Part shown: positions 1-8,312 of the stretch, one piece after another
How positions within the stretch are numbered: position 1 is the stretch's first letter
Layout: the number at the start of each line of letters is the position of its first letter
Notes under the pieces: generated by a model
Told to the model about the DNA's origin: nothing
Seen by the model: only the letters and a program-made list of their open reading frames with translations
Database searches by the model: none
Translations under genes and position numbers: made by a program
DNA from: Planctomycetaceae bacterium
Lineage (GTDB): Bacteria; Planctomycetota; Planctomycetia; Pirellulales; Lacipirellulaceae
DNA length: 64,000 nucleotides
Assembly (NCBI GenBank): GCA_003233055.1
Contig: QIKP01000057.1
Span: forward strand, 1 to 64,000
Direction of reading: 5' to 3'

Positions 1-1377
1 GAGGGTGAACCAAACCGAGATCGTCGTCAGAATCGAAGCGTACGCCCCGAATTTGGTCAGCCCACGCCAGTAGAGGGCAGCCACGATCAGCGGGAAGAGC
101 GACGCGAACCCGCTAAAGCACCAAATGCCGAGGGCGAAAACACTTCGCGGCTCGAACAGACTCAAACCATAGGTGACCGCCACGATCGCCACGATGAACG
201 TGCGCGTGATGAGTACGTGCGTCCGGTCGCTATACCGGTCGTGCCCCGCGTAGTGCCCGACCATATCGGTACTAAACATCGTCCCGAGACAAAGGAACTG
301 GCTGTCGAGGCTCGACATGATGGCGGCGAGAATGCCAGAGACCAGGAGGCCGGCTAAGATTGGCGTGGTTTGCGTCTTGACCAGGAAGACCAACACGCGA
401 TTCGGGTTCTCGGCCACTCCTGGCGGGAGGGGGACAACACCCGATGCCGCCCAGACGCCGATCAGCACGCAGGGGACCCAAACAATCATGATGAAGAGGG
501 GGTGCGCAACGACCGCCAGTTTGAAGCTGTTAGCACTCTTGGCGGTGAGCCAGTGCTGGAACAGATGGGGAAACATTCCGACGGAAAGGGGGATGAGCAA
601 ATAAGAGAAAAACTTGGTTTGCGACATCTCGACTCGGGTCGATTTCGTCTCGGGGATTTTGCTCGCGAGTTCTCTTAGGTTGTCGAGCAAGGTTTCTTGT
701 CCCCCCAGTTTGTCGGCGAGCGTGTAAAAAGTGACCAAGCCAAGGACCATGAAGACGGTCGTCTGAAAGGCGTTGGCCCAGGCGGTGCCTCGCATCCCGC
801 CGAAGAAGACGTAGGTGAGCACGACGGCACAAATCACCAAGGCAGCGATCTCGCGAGGGACTCCGCCATTCGTCGCCACGAAGAAAGGAATCGCCCCCAA
901 GGCAGGTTGGCCTGGTGGGCCAGCGGTAATGGTCTCGACGACCGCCCCCGCTGAAATCACACCGATCAACAAATAGGGAATCACTAGCCCGACCAAGATC
1001 GGAAAGAGCAGCAGGCCGATCTTGTCGCTCTCGAGTCGGTCGCGGAAGAACTGGATCTGTGTCGTGTAGCCATACTGTTTTCCCCACGACCAAAGCTTGA
1101 CGCCAATGACCAGAAAGCAGAGCGAGTGGAGGATCCCGCTCGACGAGGCGAGCATCCCGTAGACACCGATGCCTTCTTTGAAAGCCTCGCCACTCGACCC
1201 GACCAGCGCGAAGGCGGTCATGGTTGTGCCAAAGACCGACATCAGCAGCAGGACGGGACCAATCGAATGGCTCGCCAGTTGATAGTCTTGCTTGGTCCCG
1301 GTGAAAAACCGGCTCGCGAACAGACCGAGCGCGAGGAGCAAACCGAGATAACCGCCAATGATAAGCAAAGTTGTCAC
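1..1377 (-). CDS. Sodium:solute symporter family protein (C-terminus beyond window)
   Basis: Reading the minus strand from a GTG at 1377 gives 459 codons that run off the left edge without a stop. The protein is almost entirely hydrophobic helices separated by short loops, as in the SSS (SLC5) family that imports sugars, amino acids or organic acids with sodium. Recognisable stretches are an N-terminal helix followed by FFTGTKQDYQLASHSIG, a TYVFFGGMRGTAWANAFQT segment (the usual GGMRAV/T-W-D region) and an AIMSSLDSQFLCLGTMFS segment, the classic SSS helix with Ser and Asp. The substrate cannot be told. The GTG overlaps the TGA of the upstream DUF3311 gene (GTGA), so the two are translationally coupled. 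The missing part is the last few helices. Confidence 0.88.
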   Translation of the reverse strand, partial: MTTLLIIGGYLGLLLALGLFASRFFTGTKQDYQLASHSIGPVLLLMSVFGTTMTAFALVGSSGEAFKEGIGVYGMLASSSGILHSLCFLVIGVKLWSWGKQYGYTTQIQFFRDRLESDKIGLLLFPILVGLVIPYLLIGVISAGAVVETITAGPPGQPALGAIPFFVATNGGVPREIAALVICAVVLTYVFFGGMRGTAWANAFQTTVFMVLGLVTFYTLADKLGGQETLLDNLRELASKIPETKSTRVEMSQTKFFSYLLIPLSVGMFPHLFQHWLTAKSANSFKLAVVAHPLFIMIVWVPCVLIGVWAASGVVPLPPGVAENPNRVLVFLVKTQTTPILAGLLVSGILAAIMSSLDSQFLCLGTMFSTDMVGHYAGHDRYSDRTHVLITRTFIVAIVAVTYGLSLFEPRSVFALGIWCFSGFASLFPLIVAALYWRGLTKFGAYASILTTISVWFTL

Positions 1378-1586
1378 GACGAGGGCGACTCCGCTTCTGG
1401 AGGTTCGGCAGGCCAGCAATGCTTGGTTGCCATCCACCAAACCACCCCCGCCGCGATCGAGAGGCAGGCGTGGTAGAAGAGCCCGATCGGCAAGAAGCCG
1501 AAGACGAGCGTACCATCGTTCCAAAACCAGATGTCTTGGTGCAGGACCAAGAGCAACACGATCAGGATCCCAACGACTGTTTTCAT
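1374..1586 (-). CDS. DUF3311 small membrane protein, partner of the symporter
   Basis: This is a 70-residue protein with two hydrophobic segments (about residues 3-18 and 28-52) and the pattern LHQDIWFWND...LVFGFLPIGLFYH, which is the signature of DUF3311. Members usually lie directly before a sodium:solute symporter gene, as here, and are thought to be an accessory subunit; the function is not established. The stop codon overlaps the symporter GTG by four bases. No strong ribosome binding site is visible before the ATG. Confidence 0.82.
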   Translation of the reverse strand: MKTVVGILIVLLLVLHQDIWFWNDGTLVFGFLPIGLFYHACLSIAAGVVWWMATKHCWPAEPPEAESPSS

Positions 1587-2245
1587 GACGGCGACGAGTA
1601 GGAGGAGAGAACGTAGGGAAGGGTTTTTGATATCCGCTAGGGGAGAATTCTTGTGCGGCAGTTCAGTTTAGCATAGCAGGCCGCGGTTTCACACATTGGC
1701 CTTTGCCTTTAATCGCAGATAGCTGGTGGTTCCAGGCAACTCGGTACATCAGGACTTCGCATCCGAGGAGCCAAGAAGAGGAACCCTCCTCTTCACTTAT
1801 CCCAGGGCAATTGCCAAGTCACCGAATCAAAGAGAAGAAACCACGAAGCTTCGTCTCCTTGGTGCTCTTTGTGGTTCCAAAAAAGACTTTCGCAGTTCCC
1901 CTGGATTCGAAGAGGGAACCACGAATTTTACGAATCGACACGAATAGCCGTGATTCGTCCAGATTCGTTAAATTCGTGGTTGCTGTTTCTTTCGGTTCGT
2001 GTCCTTCGTGGTTCAGATATCCAATGAGCGTTGATTAGCGTTCTTCAACCGAACATCCGCGATTATCTGCGCTTATCTGCGCTTATCTGCGGCTAATTCC
2101 TTCGTACCCTTGGTGCTCTTTGTGGTTCAGAGAAGACTTTGCAGTTTCCCTGGCTCGCTGAAGCGGGCCTCGCCAGTGCCTCCTGGCGTCTCCTTCGTTT
2201 GTGTCCTTGGTGGTTTTTCTTGTCTTTGATTCGGTGAACGGTTAC
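1587..2245. repeat. Gene-free region packed with degenerate dispersed repeats
   Basis: About 660 bp without a credible gene. It holds a roughly 45-bp direct repeat (about 1856-1912 and 2107-2153) built on CTTGGTGCTCTTTGTGGTTC followed by AAGACTTT and GCAGTT. It also has fragments of ATTCGTTAAATTCGTGGTT type (about 1960-1980), a tandem CTGCGCTTATCTGCG stretch (about 2067-2093) and a GC hairpin CGCTGAAGCG near 2155. Similar ATTCGTGGTT pieces recur near 13080-13110 and 19145-19180. Short ORFs here read repeats and are not convincing. Confidence 0.6.
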
Positions 2246-3547
2246 CTAATTTCCCCCCTCTTTTTTGGCGTCTTGGCGGTTTCTTTGATTGTTTGACTTT
2301 GCCGTTCTCTTGTCGGACTTTTGCTTGGCTAACCAGCGATCGAGGTCCTCGAATATTGGAGAGGCCTCGGGCTGGAAGATGCGGCCGATGAGGAGGTCGG
2401 TCAGGCGGCCTTGGTGTTCGGGATGATCGCGGATGAATTGTCCGACGCGGAACTCCTTCGAGTAGAAGGCGTCGACCAGTTTTCGGATCGACGCAACGCC
2501 TTGGGAAAAACCGGGCCCCCATTTGCCAAGCTGAGCGGCCGAGGTATCGTCCCGAGCGAGTCCTTCGGCCACGCAGTCGGCGGCTAGCTCGGCCGACTTC
2601 AGGGCGAAGTAAACGCCCGACGAATAGACTGGATCCACAAACCCCCAGGCGTCGCCGACGAGCACCCACCCCTCACCAGCCGGTTGGTTGGTGGAGTAGG
2701 AAAATTCTCGATCGACTTGCAGCTTGTCGGCAGGCGTGGCCTGGGCGAGCCTTTTCCGAACCCCCTCGCATTGGGCCAGTTCCTCGGCAAACGTTTGTTC
2801 CGGGCTCGCGCGACCCTTGAGCAGGTAGTCGCTATCGCCGACGCATCCGACGCTCACCAGGTTATCCGATTGGGGGATGTACCAAAACCAAGACCGTTTG
2901 CCCGACGAGTGCAGGATGAGCGTCTTCACCCCACCACCACTTTCATCGCGATCGCCGCCTCGGTAGTGTCGCCAAAGGGCCGCCTTCTTGAGATGAGGAT
3001 TCGGGCGACGAATGCCGAGCTTGCTCGCGAGTAAGGTTTGTTGCCCGGTGGCATCGACGACAACGCGAGCGGCAACACGATGGCGTTCCCCCGATGAGTC
3101 GGAGAGTAAGACTCCCACGGCGCGATTCCGTTCCATCACGACGTCGGTCACCCGGACCGCTTCGTGGCAATCGGCACCATGGGCCGCTGCATTCTTAAAA
3201 AGGAGATGATCAAACTCGGCCCGATCGACATGCCAAGTTTCGCTGGAGGGGCGGGGATCATGAGTCCGAAAGAAAAAAGGCTGCGACTCGCGCCCCGTGT
3301 CGTTGACGAACTGGACGCCGACTTTGCGAGGGAAATTGGTTTGGGCCAGTGCGTCGAGCAATCCGAGTCGCTTGAAAACCCAGTAGCTTTCCGGCATGAG
3401 CGATTCGCCCACGTGCGGCCTTGGCATCGAGTCGCGGTCGACGAGCAGCACGGAATGCCCCGCCTGGGCGACGATCGTGGCGGCCGTCGACCCGGCCGGG
3501 CCGCCGCCGAGGACGACGCAGTCGTATTGCGGTTGGATGGGGCCCAT
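2246..3547 (-). CDS. FAD-dependent oxidoreductase, flavin-dependent halogenase-like
   Basis: A 433-residue flavoprotein. The N-terminal Rossmann motif GGGPAGS (residues 14-20) binds FAD, PHVGES lies at 44-49, and GDAWGFVDP (298-306) is the second FAD motif of the geranylgeranyl-reductase / flavin-halogenase group. Two further marks point to a halogenase: SWFWYIP contains the WxWxIP pattern (220-225), and Lys75 in PRKVGVQF sits where halogenases carry the lysine that holds hypohalous acid. Family knowledge says such enzymes halogenate aromatic or carrier-bound substrates, but relatives with these motifs include reductases, so the activity is not proven. It is last in a minus-strand set with a chorismate-lyase-like and a terpene-cyclase-fold gene. 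The last ~20 residues (RQDAKKEGGN end) are read from a dispersed CCGCCAAGACGCCAA-type repeat, so the ancestral C-terminus was probably shorter. Confidence 0.8.
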   Translation of the reverse strand: MGPIQPQYDCVVLGGGPAGSTAATIVAQAGHSVLLVDRDSMPRPHVGESLMPESYWVFKRLGLLDALAQTNFPRKVGVQFVNDTGRESQPFFFRTHDPRPSSETWHVDRAEFDHLLFKNAAAHGADCHEAVRVTDVVMERNRAVGVLLSDSSGERHRVAARVVVDATGQQTLLASKLGIRRPNPHLKKAALWRHYRGGDRDESGGGVKTLILHSSGKRSWFWYIPQSDNLVSVGCVGDSDYLLKGRASPEQTFAEELAQCEGVRKRLAQATPADKLQVDREFSYSTNQPAGEGWVLVGDAWGFVDPVYSSGVYFALKSAELAADCVAEGLARDDTSAAQLGKWGPGFSQGVASIRKLVDAFYSKEFRVGQFIRDHPEHQGRLTDLLIGRIFQPEASPIFEDLDRWLAKQKSDKRTAKSNNQRNRQDAKKEGGN

Positions 3548-3564
3548 GGTCCTTTCGGTTTCGA

Positions 3565-3591
3565 TAGCCCGACCGCGTGGCGGTCCGGCTA
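3565..3591. repeat. Imperfect palindrome TAGCC...GGCTA supplying a stop codon
   Basis: An 11-bp arm TAGCCCGACCG pairs with CGGTCCGGCTA (one mismatch) around a 5-base loop. The outer CTA/TAG is the stop codon of the chorismate-lyase-like gene. It has the same TAGCC...GGCTA edges as family A but a different core, so it may be a relative. Confidence 0.6.
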
Positions 3592-4239
3592 GGGGAAGAT
3601 TTTCGAGGGATCTTCGGTGACAATTTCAAGCAATTCGACCGCCGGGTGATCGGCCAAATGAATGGCGGCCGACCGACCATAAACCACCTCGCCTGGTTGG
3701 AGACCGAGTAGCCGAGCGAGTTTTTCGTCCGTTTCGATTTCCCAGAGCGCGAGCAACTCGACTTCGCGCAACAGGTGGTGGCGAATCAAGATTCGTCCGA
3801 GCGGGGCCTCCCGCGATTCGATCTCGCTCCGAACCTTCGTCGGCAAATCGGTCGTGTCGATTCGCATGATGCCGTACTGCACGACGGCAGCATCCGATTG
3901 GCGAGTGAGCAGGCTCTGCCGGGCGTACCACGAGGCCTCGCCTCGCGTCGAAACGGCATGGACGTCGACCAGCGATCCGTGAAAGGCTTCGAGCGTGACG
4001 GTCATGTGGCCCCGATGGGCCAGCAACGTCTGGTAAACGGGCGGCAGTGCGGGCTCGCCGATCGGGACGAACCGGCCCAATTCCTCGGTTTGGTGGTGAA
4101 AAAGCTGGGCAAGCGATTCCATCTGGGGGCGGTACGACTCGCTCCCATTTTCCGTGATAGGGCAGGCTTCGGGCATGGCTGTTTGCTTTGGCTCACCCAA
4201 CGGAGGTTCAGTAGCAGGCCACTTGTCGATGGTTGGCAT
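3589..4239 (-). CDS. Chorismate lyase-like (UbiC-fold) protein
   Basis: A 216-residue soluble protein. The segment LLAHRGHMTVTLEAFHG, followed by a YARQSLLTRQSDAAVVQYG strand pair and EAPLGRILIRHHLLREVELL, matches the chorismate pyruvate-lyase-like fold, whose members split chorismate to 4-hydroxybenzoate or bind similar ligands. The PLGRIL segment and the Arg in the YxRxxLL strand are the ligand-binding positions of that fold. The ATG at 4239 has GGTGGA six bases upstream and overlaps the end of the preceding gene by 32 bp; an ATG at 4176 would remove the overlap. Next to a halogenase-like flavoenzyme, a role in making or modifying an aromatic building block is a reasonable inference. The stop codon is the edge of a palindrome. 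Confidence 0.65.
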   Translation of the reverse strand: MPTIDKWPATEPPLGEPKQTAMPEACPITENGSESYRPQMESLAQLFHHQTEELGRFVPIGEPALPPVYQTLLAHRGHMTVTLEAFHGSLVDVHAVSTRGEASWYARQSLLTRQSDAAVVQYGIMRIDTTDLPTKVRSEIESREAPLGRILIRHHLLREVELLALWEIETDEKLARLLGLQPGEVVYGRSAAIHLADHPAVELLEIVTEDPSKIFP

Positions 4240-5299
4240 CGGTTTCCACCAACGAATCAGATTCACCCGACGCCTCTGCTTTGGAAGAATGACTTGGCCA
4301 ACTCCCCTCGCCATCGACCGAGGAGAAGAGAAACTCGACACCTTGGCGGACGATCGGCGAGGAGGTTTTTCCAGCGCTCGCCAGGCACATGAGGACGAAG
4401 CTCGTAACCGGGATCGAACCGCTGAACCCGCCATCGTCCGACTGCCGGTCGGCAAGCCAATCGAGTGTTCGTTGCGTCGCCCTACCTCGGCGCCAGCGGG
4501 TGAACGGGTTGCGGGGGGGGCGAAGCTGAAAGCTGGCCAACCCGAGCGCGCCGATCGCGGGAAGCGAGGCCGACCGGGAGGACCAAAATCCCGCCGACTC
4601 GATCGGAATGGCAGGAAGTTGTTTCCAGTCGACCACTTCGGATAACGAGTAGCAGCCGCGAACGAGAAGCGAGGTCTCACTCCAGCGGCCCGACCGAAGG
4701 TTCATCATGTCGATGCCACCCTGGGACTGAAGGTAGGAATTCATCCGCTCGGCCAGTTCCGGATAGGCGGCCGGCATGCCCGTGAGCTGAAACGTCGCTC
4801 GCACAAGCAACGTCACGGCAAGACGCGCCGGCTGTTCCTCGGAGGTACCCCATCCCCCATCCGGATGCTGCCGCTTCGCTAGCCAATGCATGCTGCCCAT
4901 CAGCAACTCGCTCAAGTCGCCCTGGTAGGCGGAGTCGATCTGCGAGGGATCGCCCAGCTCGTCGAGACCTCCCCCATGTTGTTCCGACAGGACCAAGGCA
5001 CTCACCGCCAACGCGGTCGATGCGATCGGGCTATTCCACCGGTCGACGCCCCAAGACTGGGGAGGCGAGGACTGGGGAGGCGAGGAAGAGGTCCCCGCCG
5101 CTTGTGGTAGGGGCTCCCCGCAGGGGGCGTTCGGCGAAGCGGTGGAGCCGGCAAGAGCGGTGGAGAGCATCGAGGTTCTGCTGGGGGACACGAAACGGGA
5201 GGCGGCGACGGAAGGACCATCGCCAACGTTGGGCCCTGTTCGGGCAATCGAGGTCCCGACCCTCTGGGGGCCACATCCGGGACCTGAATCGAGGAGCAT
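4208..5299 (-). CDS. Prenyltransferase / squalene-cyclase repeat protein
   Basis: A 363-residue protein with QW-type repeats typical of the alpha/alpha-barrel shared by squalene-hopene cyclases and prenyltransferase beta subunits: WLAKRQHPDGGWG near residue 140, WLADRQSDDGGFSG near 283, and FLFSSVDGEGSWP near 325. It is about half the length of a true squalene-hopene cyclase and I see no DXDD catalytic motif, so it may be a single-domain relative of unknown activity. The first ~60 residues are low complexity, and an ATG at 5170 is an alternative start. The ATG at 5299 is preceded by GGTGGGAG. The gene overlaps the chorismate-lyase-like gene, which suggests one operon. Confidence 0.68.
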   Translation of the reverse strand: MLLDSGPGCGPQRVGTSIARTGPNVGDGPSVAASRFVSPSRTSMLSTALAGSTASPNAPCGEPLPQAAGTSSSPPQSSPPQSWGVDRWNSPIASTALAVSALVLSEQHGGGLDELGDPSQIDSAYQGDLSELLMGSMHWLAKRQHPDGGWGTSEEQPARLAVTLLVRATFQLTGMPAAYPELAERMNSYLQSQGGIDMMNLRSGRWSETSLLVRGCYSLSEVVDWKQLPAIPIESAGFWSSRSASLPAIGALGLASFQLRPPRNPFTRWRRGRATQRTLDWLADRQSDDGGFSGSIPVTSFVLMCLASAGKTSSPIVRQGVEFLFSSVDGEGSWPSHSSKAEASGESDSLVETDANHRQVACY

Positions 5300-5465
5300 A
5301 GCCAGGAGACTCCCACCTGTCGAGTACCTCGTGGGTGGGGAACAGCAAGCCAGATGGCGGGAAACCTCACCCGATCCGCAAAAAACTTGCGATTTCGTTG
5401 CCCCGAATCGGGGGATTCGCCCGGGAGACGGGCACAAAAAAAGGAACCATTCCCGGCCAAATCCC

Positions 5466-5490
5466 CCGACGAGGCGTAGCTCGTCGGCTA
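5466..5490 (+). repeat. Family A palindromic repeat (singlet)
   Basis: Stem CCGACGAG / CTCGTCGG with loop GCGTAG, followed by CTA. This is the standard form of the commonest repeat in the window. It lies between two divergent genes, so here it cannot be a terminator. Confidence 0.85.
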
Positions 5491-5513
5491 GGGGGGGCCT
5501 TCTCCTCTGCTTT

Positions 5514-5542
5514 GACGCGAGGCCGCTGAAGCGGCATCGCCA
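5514..5542 (-). repeat. Family B hairpin repeat
   Basis: GCCGCTGAAGCGGC inverted repeat inside GAGGCCGCTGAAGCGGCATC, opposite orientation to most copies. Family B consensus is GGCGATGCC, then GCTTCAGCGG, then CAGGCGC. It often follows a family A copy within 30 bp, as here. Confidence 0.75.
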
Positions 5543-5590
5543 TGGCGATGCTGGGTGCAGGAACCGTCCCTCACTTGGTATGCTCCAGCC

Positions 5591-6175
5591 ATGCAATATC
5601 TTTTTGAAAATCCGATACCGATGCTCATGGTCGGTGCCGTACTGCTGACATTCTGGGGCGTCTTGTTCTACACGACCAAAAGCACCCCCGCCTTCCTTGC
5701 GTTGGTCCTGACCGGGGCACTCGTTTGCTCGCTGCTTGTCTTGGAGCAAATCGTCTACACCCATCGGGAGCAGGTCCAGATTTCGCTCCAGAGCGTGACC
5801 GATGCCCTCGAAGCGAATGATAAGGAGAGGGTCCTCTCGCACCTCGCACCGACGGCCGACAAGATACGGCAGCTCGTCGAGAAGCTCCTGCCGAAACTCG
5901 ACATCCGGAAGGCCAACATCATGGGGGAGGTCGAGGTCACGCTCGACGACGAGAAAAACCCCACCCAGGCGACCGCCAAGTTCCGCGGCTTCTTCCACGC
6001 CAAACACCAGAGCGGCATGGCAGGGGGCAAGCCGGTGGCGGTGGAGGTCGACCTGGTTCGCGTGCTCCTAAAAGTCCCTCAAAAAGAGGACGAAGAGATT
6101 GAGGTCGCACGCTGGTTGATCCAGGATTTTCGATCCGACGACTTCGAGCAGCGCGCGTCGCAGTGGATGAAGTAA
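5591..6175 (+). CDS. Membrane-anchored protein of unknown function
   Basis: A 194-residue protein with two transmembrane helices close together (about residues 9-25 and 30-47) and then a soluble charged domain of ~145 residues. The soluble part begins with a helix (VTDALEANDKERVLSHL) and has alternating strands, which could be an NTF2-like fold; that is a guess from pattern only. The start at 5591 puts MQYLFENPIP just before the first helix; an in-frame ATG at 5555 would add 12 residues. No known family was recognised. It stands alone between divergent and convergent neighbours. Confidence 0.72.
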   Translation: MQYLFENPIPMLMVGAVLLTFWGVLFYTTKSTPAFLALVLTGALVCSLLVLEQIVYTHREQVQISLQSVTDALEANDKERVLSHLAPTADKIRQLVEKLLPKLDIRKANIMGEVEVTLDDEKNPTQATAKFRGFFHAKHQSGMAGGKPVAVEVDLVRVLLKVPQKEDEEIEVARWLIQDFRSDDFEQRASQWMK

Positions 6176-6202
6176 CACGCGGTTCATGGACACCGTAAGG
6201 GG

Positions 6203-6823
6203 TCAATTGTCGGCCACGGGGTCTGCCTGAGGATGCCCATGATGCCCGTGATGGGGCTGCGGATGGGGCTGTTGTTGCGGGTACCACGTCGGGGGGGAAC
6301 CATAGGCGGGCCCGTAGCCGAAGCCTGGACCGCCAAAGCCTGGTCTGCCAAAGCCCGGCCCACCGAAGCCTGATCCGCCAAAGCCCGGGCCACCAAAGCC
6401 TGGACCGCCGCCTTGGAAAAATCCGCCGCTGAGGGTCGACTGTCGCCAAGCGTCGTGGAATCGTTCCCACTCAGCGTCGAGCCCGCCGCGCCCGTTGGCC
6501 CAGCTTTGGACTTGGTAGGTCGAGTCGACCGACCCCTCCGCCCCTCGCAGGTTGGTGCGAGTCCGCCGGTAGCCGCTCGTCACGAGTCGCGGATCGGGCA
6601 ATTCCTCGACCGGCGCAGGGCGATCGTACTGGGCGACGCGAGCGCCACTCTCCGGCGCGTGGGTGAAGGTGCTTCGCTTGAAGACCCAGCTCGAACGAGA
6701 TGGGTCGGCAGCCGAAGCGCTCGCGGCAAGCAGCACCAGGACCATCCCCAGGCAAGCGGTCGCCGTCAGGCAGGTTGCCAGGGAGGGGGAAAGTCGATCG
6801 ATCACCGAGCACGTAGTCTTCAT
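6203..6823 (-). CDS. Secreted glycine-rich protein with histidine-rich tail
   Basis: 206 residues. A signal peptide (about residues 1-39, ending ASASA) is followed by an ordinary segment to about residue 140. Then come repeats of the type GGPGFGGPGFGGSGFGG (about 9 units of 5-6 residues), and finally a Pro/Gln/His tail with HPQPHHGHHGHPQ. Such Gly-Phe repeats are flexible and surface-exposed; the His cluster could bind metal (inference). A purine-rich AGGAG-like stretch (TCCGGAGGAG on the plus strand reads oppositely) is not a usable ribosome site, so the start rests on the signal peptide. No family recognised. Confidence 0.75.
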   Translation of the reverse strand: MKTTCSVIDRLSPSLATCLTATACLGMVLVLLAASASAADPSRSSWVFKRSTFTHAPESGARVAQYDRPAPVEELPDPRLVTSGYRRTRTNLRGAEGSVDSTYQVQSWANGRGGLDAEWERFHDAWRQSTLSGGFFQGGGPGFGGPGFGGSGFGGPGFGRPGFGGPGFGYGPAYGSPPTWYPQQQPHPQPHHGHHGHPQADPVADN

Positions 6824-6976
6824 GGGATTCTCCGGAGGAGAGCAGGGGGGAACCTACCTCCAGAATAATCACGCAGCACTCCAGACCCAAACAATTCCAA
6901 CCAAAACGGGCCGATCGTCGAACGATTGTAACGGTCGCAACAAGTCGAGCGGAGAGCGGAGGAACTTTCGCCCCAA

Positions 6977-7001
6977 TAGCCGACGAGCTACGCCTCGTCG
7001 G
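6977..7001 (-). repeat. Family A repeat overlapping the end of a lipoprotein gene
   Basis: Read on the minus strand, GAC GAG GCG TAG of the repeat forms the last three codons and the stop of the lipoprotein gene. Confidence 0.85.
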
Positions 7002-7494
7002 GTTCGCCCGTTCGTTGCTTGTACAAATTCATCGGGTCTTCGGGCTTGTAGAGGTACTCGTAGCCAGGTCCCAGCTCCGGCAACTGGAGCTTATTGAACT
7101 GGATGATCTTGGCCATGAACTCTTCATGGGTCTTGGGATAGTTTCCATGCTCGGCGTTGTAGAGTTGGAGGGCATGATTTTTGTTAATGAGAATGTACTT
7201 CTGCTCCGCCGTGAATCGGACCGCCATCGCGCGACTCATTCCATACTGGCTATCGCGAAGCCTTTTCCCTTTTTGGAAGTCATCGATTCCGACAACGGTT
7301 GGCTCTGCCTCGACGACCACGTCGACTTTTGCGTTGGCGACCACCTCCTCAGGCGTCTCCTCAGGCGTTTCCTCAGCGATGACGACCGGGTCGCCCCGAT
7401 CACCCGTTGCGGAATTTAACTTCACCGAGGCATCGCAACCGATGGCGAGAAGCGACAGTGTTGCCAGGACGACGGCTAGACTTTGAGATCCCAT
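6988..7494 (-). CDS. Lipoprotein of unknown function
   Basis: 168 residues from an ATG at 7494. The signal peptide ends in LAIGC (Cys20), a good lipobox. After it comes an acidic EETPEETPEE stretch, then a conserved-looking domain with SRAMAVRFTAEQKYILINKNHA and a YPKTHEEFMAKII motif. This layout is common in small planctomycete lipoproteins that carry a short globular domain. The start overlaps the surE stop by 19 bp, so both are probably in one transcript. The final residues DEA and the stop lie inside a family A palindrome. Confidence 0.78.
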   Translation of the reverse strand: MGSQSLAVVLATLSLLAIGCDASVKLNSATGDRGDPVVIAEETPEETPEEVVANAKVDVVVEAEPTVVGIDDFQKGKRLRDSQYGMSRAMAVRFTAEQKYILINKNHALQLYNAEHGNYPKTHEEFMAKIIQFNKLQLPELGPGYEYLYKPEDPMNLYKQRTGEPDEA

Positions 7495-8243
7495 GTGTGC
7501 ATCTCCGGAAGTTGGGGGGCGTAAGTGCGGTCGACGAGGAGGGGCGTGAGCGTGACGTCGCCTTCGTAGATCGCGGTCAGGTCGGTTTCGGTCGGAAACT
7601 CCGTCGGCGGGGTACCGGCGGCCCAGTAGTACCGCCGGCCCTTCGGGTCGCGACGCTCCTCGAACTCCGCCGGCCAAAGGGCAACCCCCATTGGCACAGT
7701 TTTGACTTGCGTTCCTTCCGCGTCAGGCTGCATCGCGGCGGTCGGCATGTTGAGATTGTAGAGCCGGTGCTCGCGAAAGGCCTCCTTCGCGAGGAGTTGC
7801 TCGATGATTCCGACGCTCATTTCTGCCGCCCGATCGAACCGGGCGTGGTCGTCGTACTCCAGCGAGACAGCGATACTCGGAATGTCGAAGAGCGCCCCCT
7901 CGGTCGCTGCGGCGACGGTGCCGGAGTAAAGGACATTGATCCCGACGTTCAGCCCGCCGTTGATGCCGCTGACCACCAAGTCGGGAAGTCGTGGGCAAAA
8001 CTTGGCGACGGCCAGCTTCACGCAGTCGGCCGGGCTCCCCTCGACGGCCCACCCACGCCGTCGGTCGCCATCGAAGGCCTCCTTGGCCATCAGCGGCGTG
8101 AGGAAGGTGATCGAATGGCCGACGCCACTTTGCTCGGTCGCCGGTGCCACGACGACCACTTCCCCCAGTCGGGAGAGGGCACGCTCCATCGCGGCGAGCC
8201 CCGGGGCGAAGATGCCATCGTCGTTGGTTAAGAGAATGAGCAT
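7476..8243 (-). CDS. surE: 5'/3'-nucleotidase SurE
   Basis: 255 residues starting MLILLTNDDGIFAPG, the SurE metal site (Asp8, Asp9), then VVAPATEQSGVGHSIT with the third ligand Ser, and GINGGLNVG with the Asn ligand. SurE dephosphorylates nucleoside monophosphates and is active in stationary phase. An in-frame ATG at 8294 would add 17 residues of unlikely sequence, so 8243 is preferred. The lipoprotein gene follows with an overlap. Confidence 0.93.
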   Translation of the reverse strand: MLILLTNDDGIFAPGLAAMERALSRLGEVVVVAPATEQSGVGHSITFLTPLMAKEAFDGDRRRGWAVEGSPADCVKLAVAKFCPRLPDLVVSGINGGLNVGINVLYSGTVAAATEGALFDIPSIAVSLEYDDHARFDRAAEMSVGIIEQLLAKEAFREHRLYNLNMPTAAMQPDAEGTQVKTVPMGVALWPAEFEERRDPKGRRYYWAAGTPPTEFPTETDLTAIYEGDVTLTPLLVDRTYAPQLPEMHTWDLKV

Positions 8244-8312
8244 GACGTAGGTCAAACGAGCAAGGGAGTGGGGAGAGGCCGCGTCATAGCACATAGCGCG
8301 AGCCGCGCAATC

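Noticed and set aside
530-1516. 328-codon minus-strand ORF
   Set aside because: It is another frame of the sodium:solute symporter, whose hydrophobic frame is clearly the real one; the ORF is Arg/Ser/Pro-rich.
4240-4680. Longer N-terminus (147 residues) for the chorismate-lyase-like gene
   Set aside because: It lies in the reverse frame of the upstream QW-repeat gene and is Arg/Ser/Pro-rich; the ATG at 4239 has a ribosome site.
5300-6007. Longer N-terminus for the QW-repeat gene
   Set aside because: It would read through family A and B repeats and the antisense of another gene.
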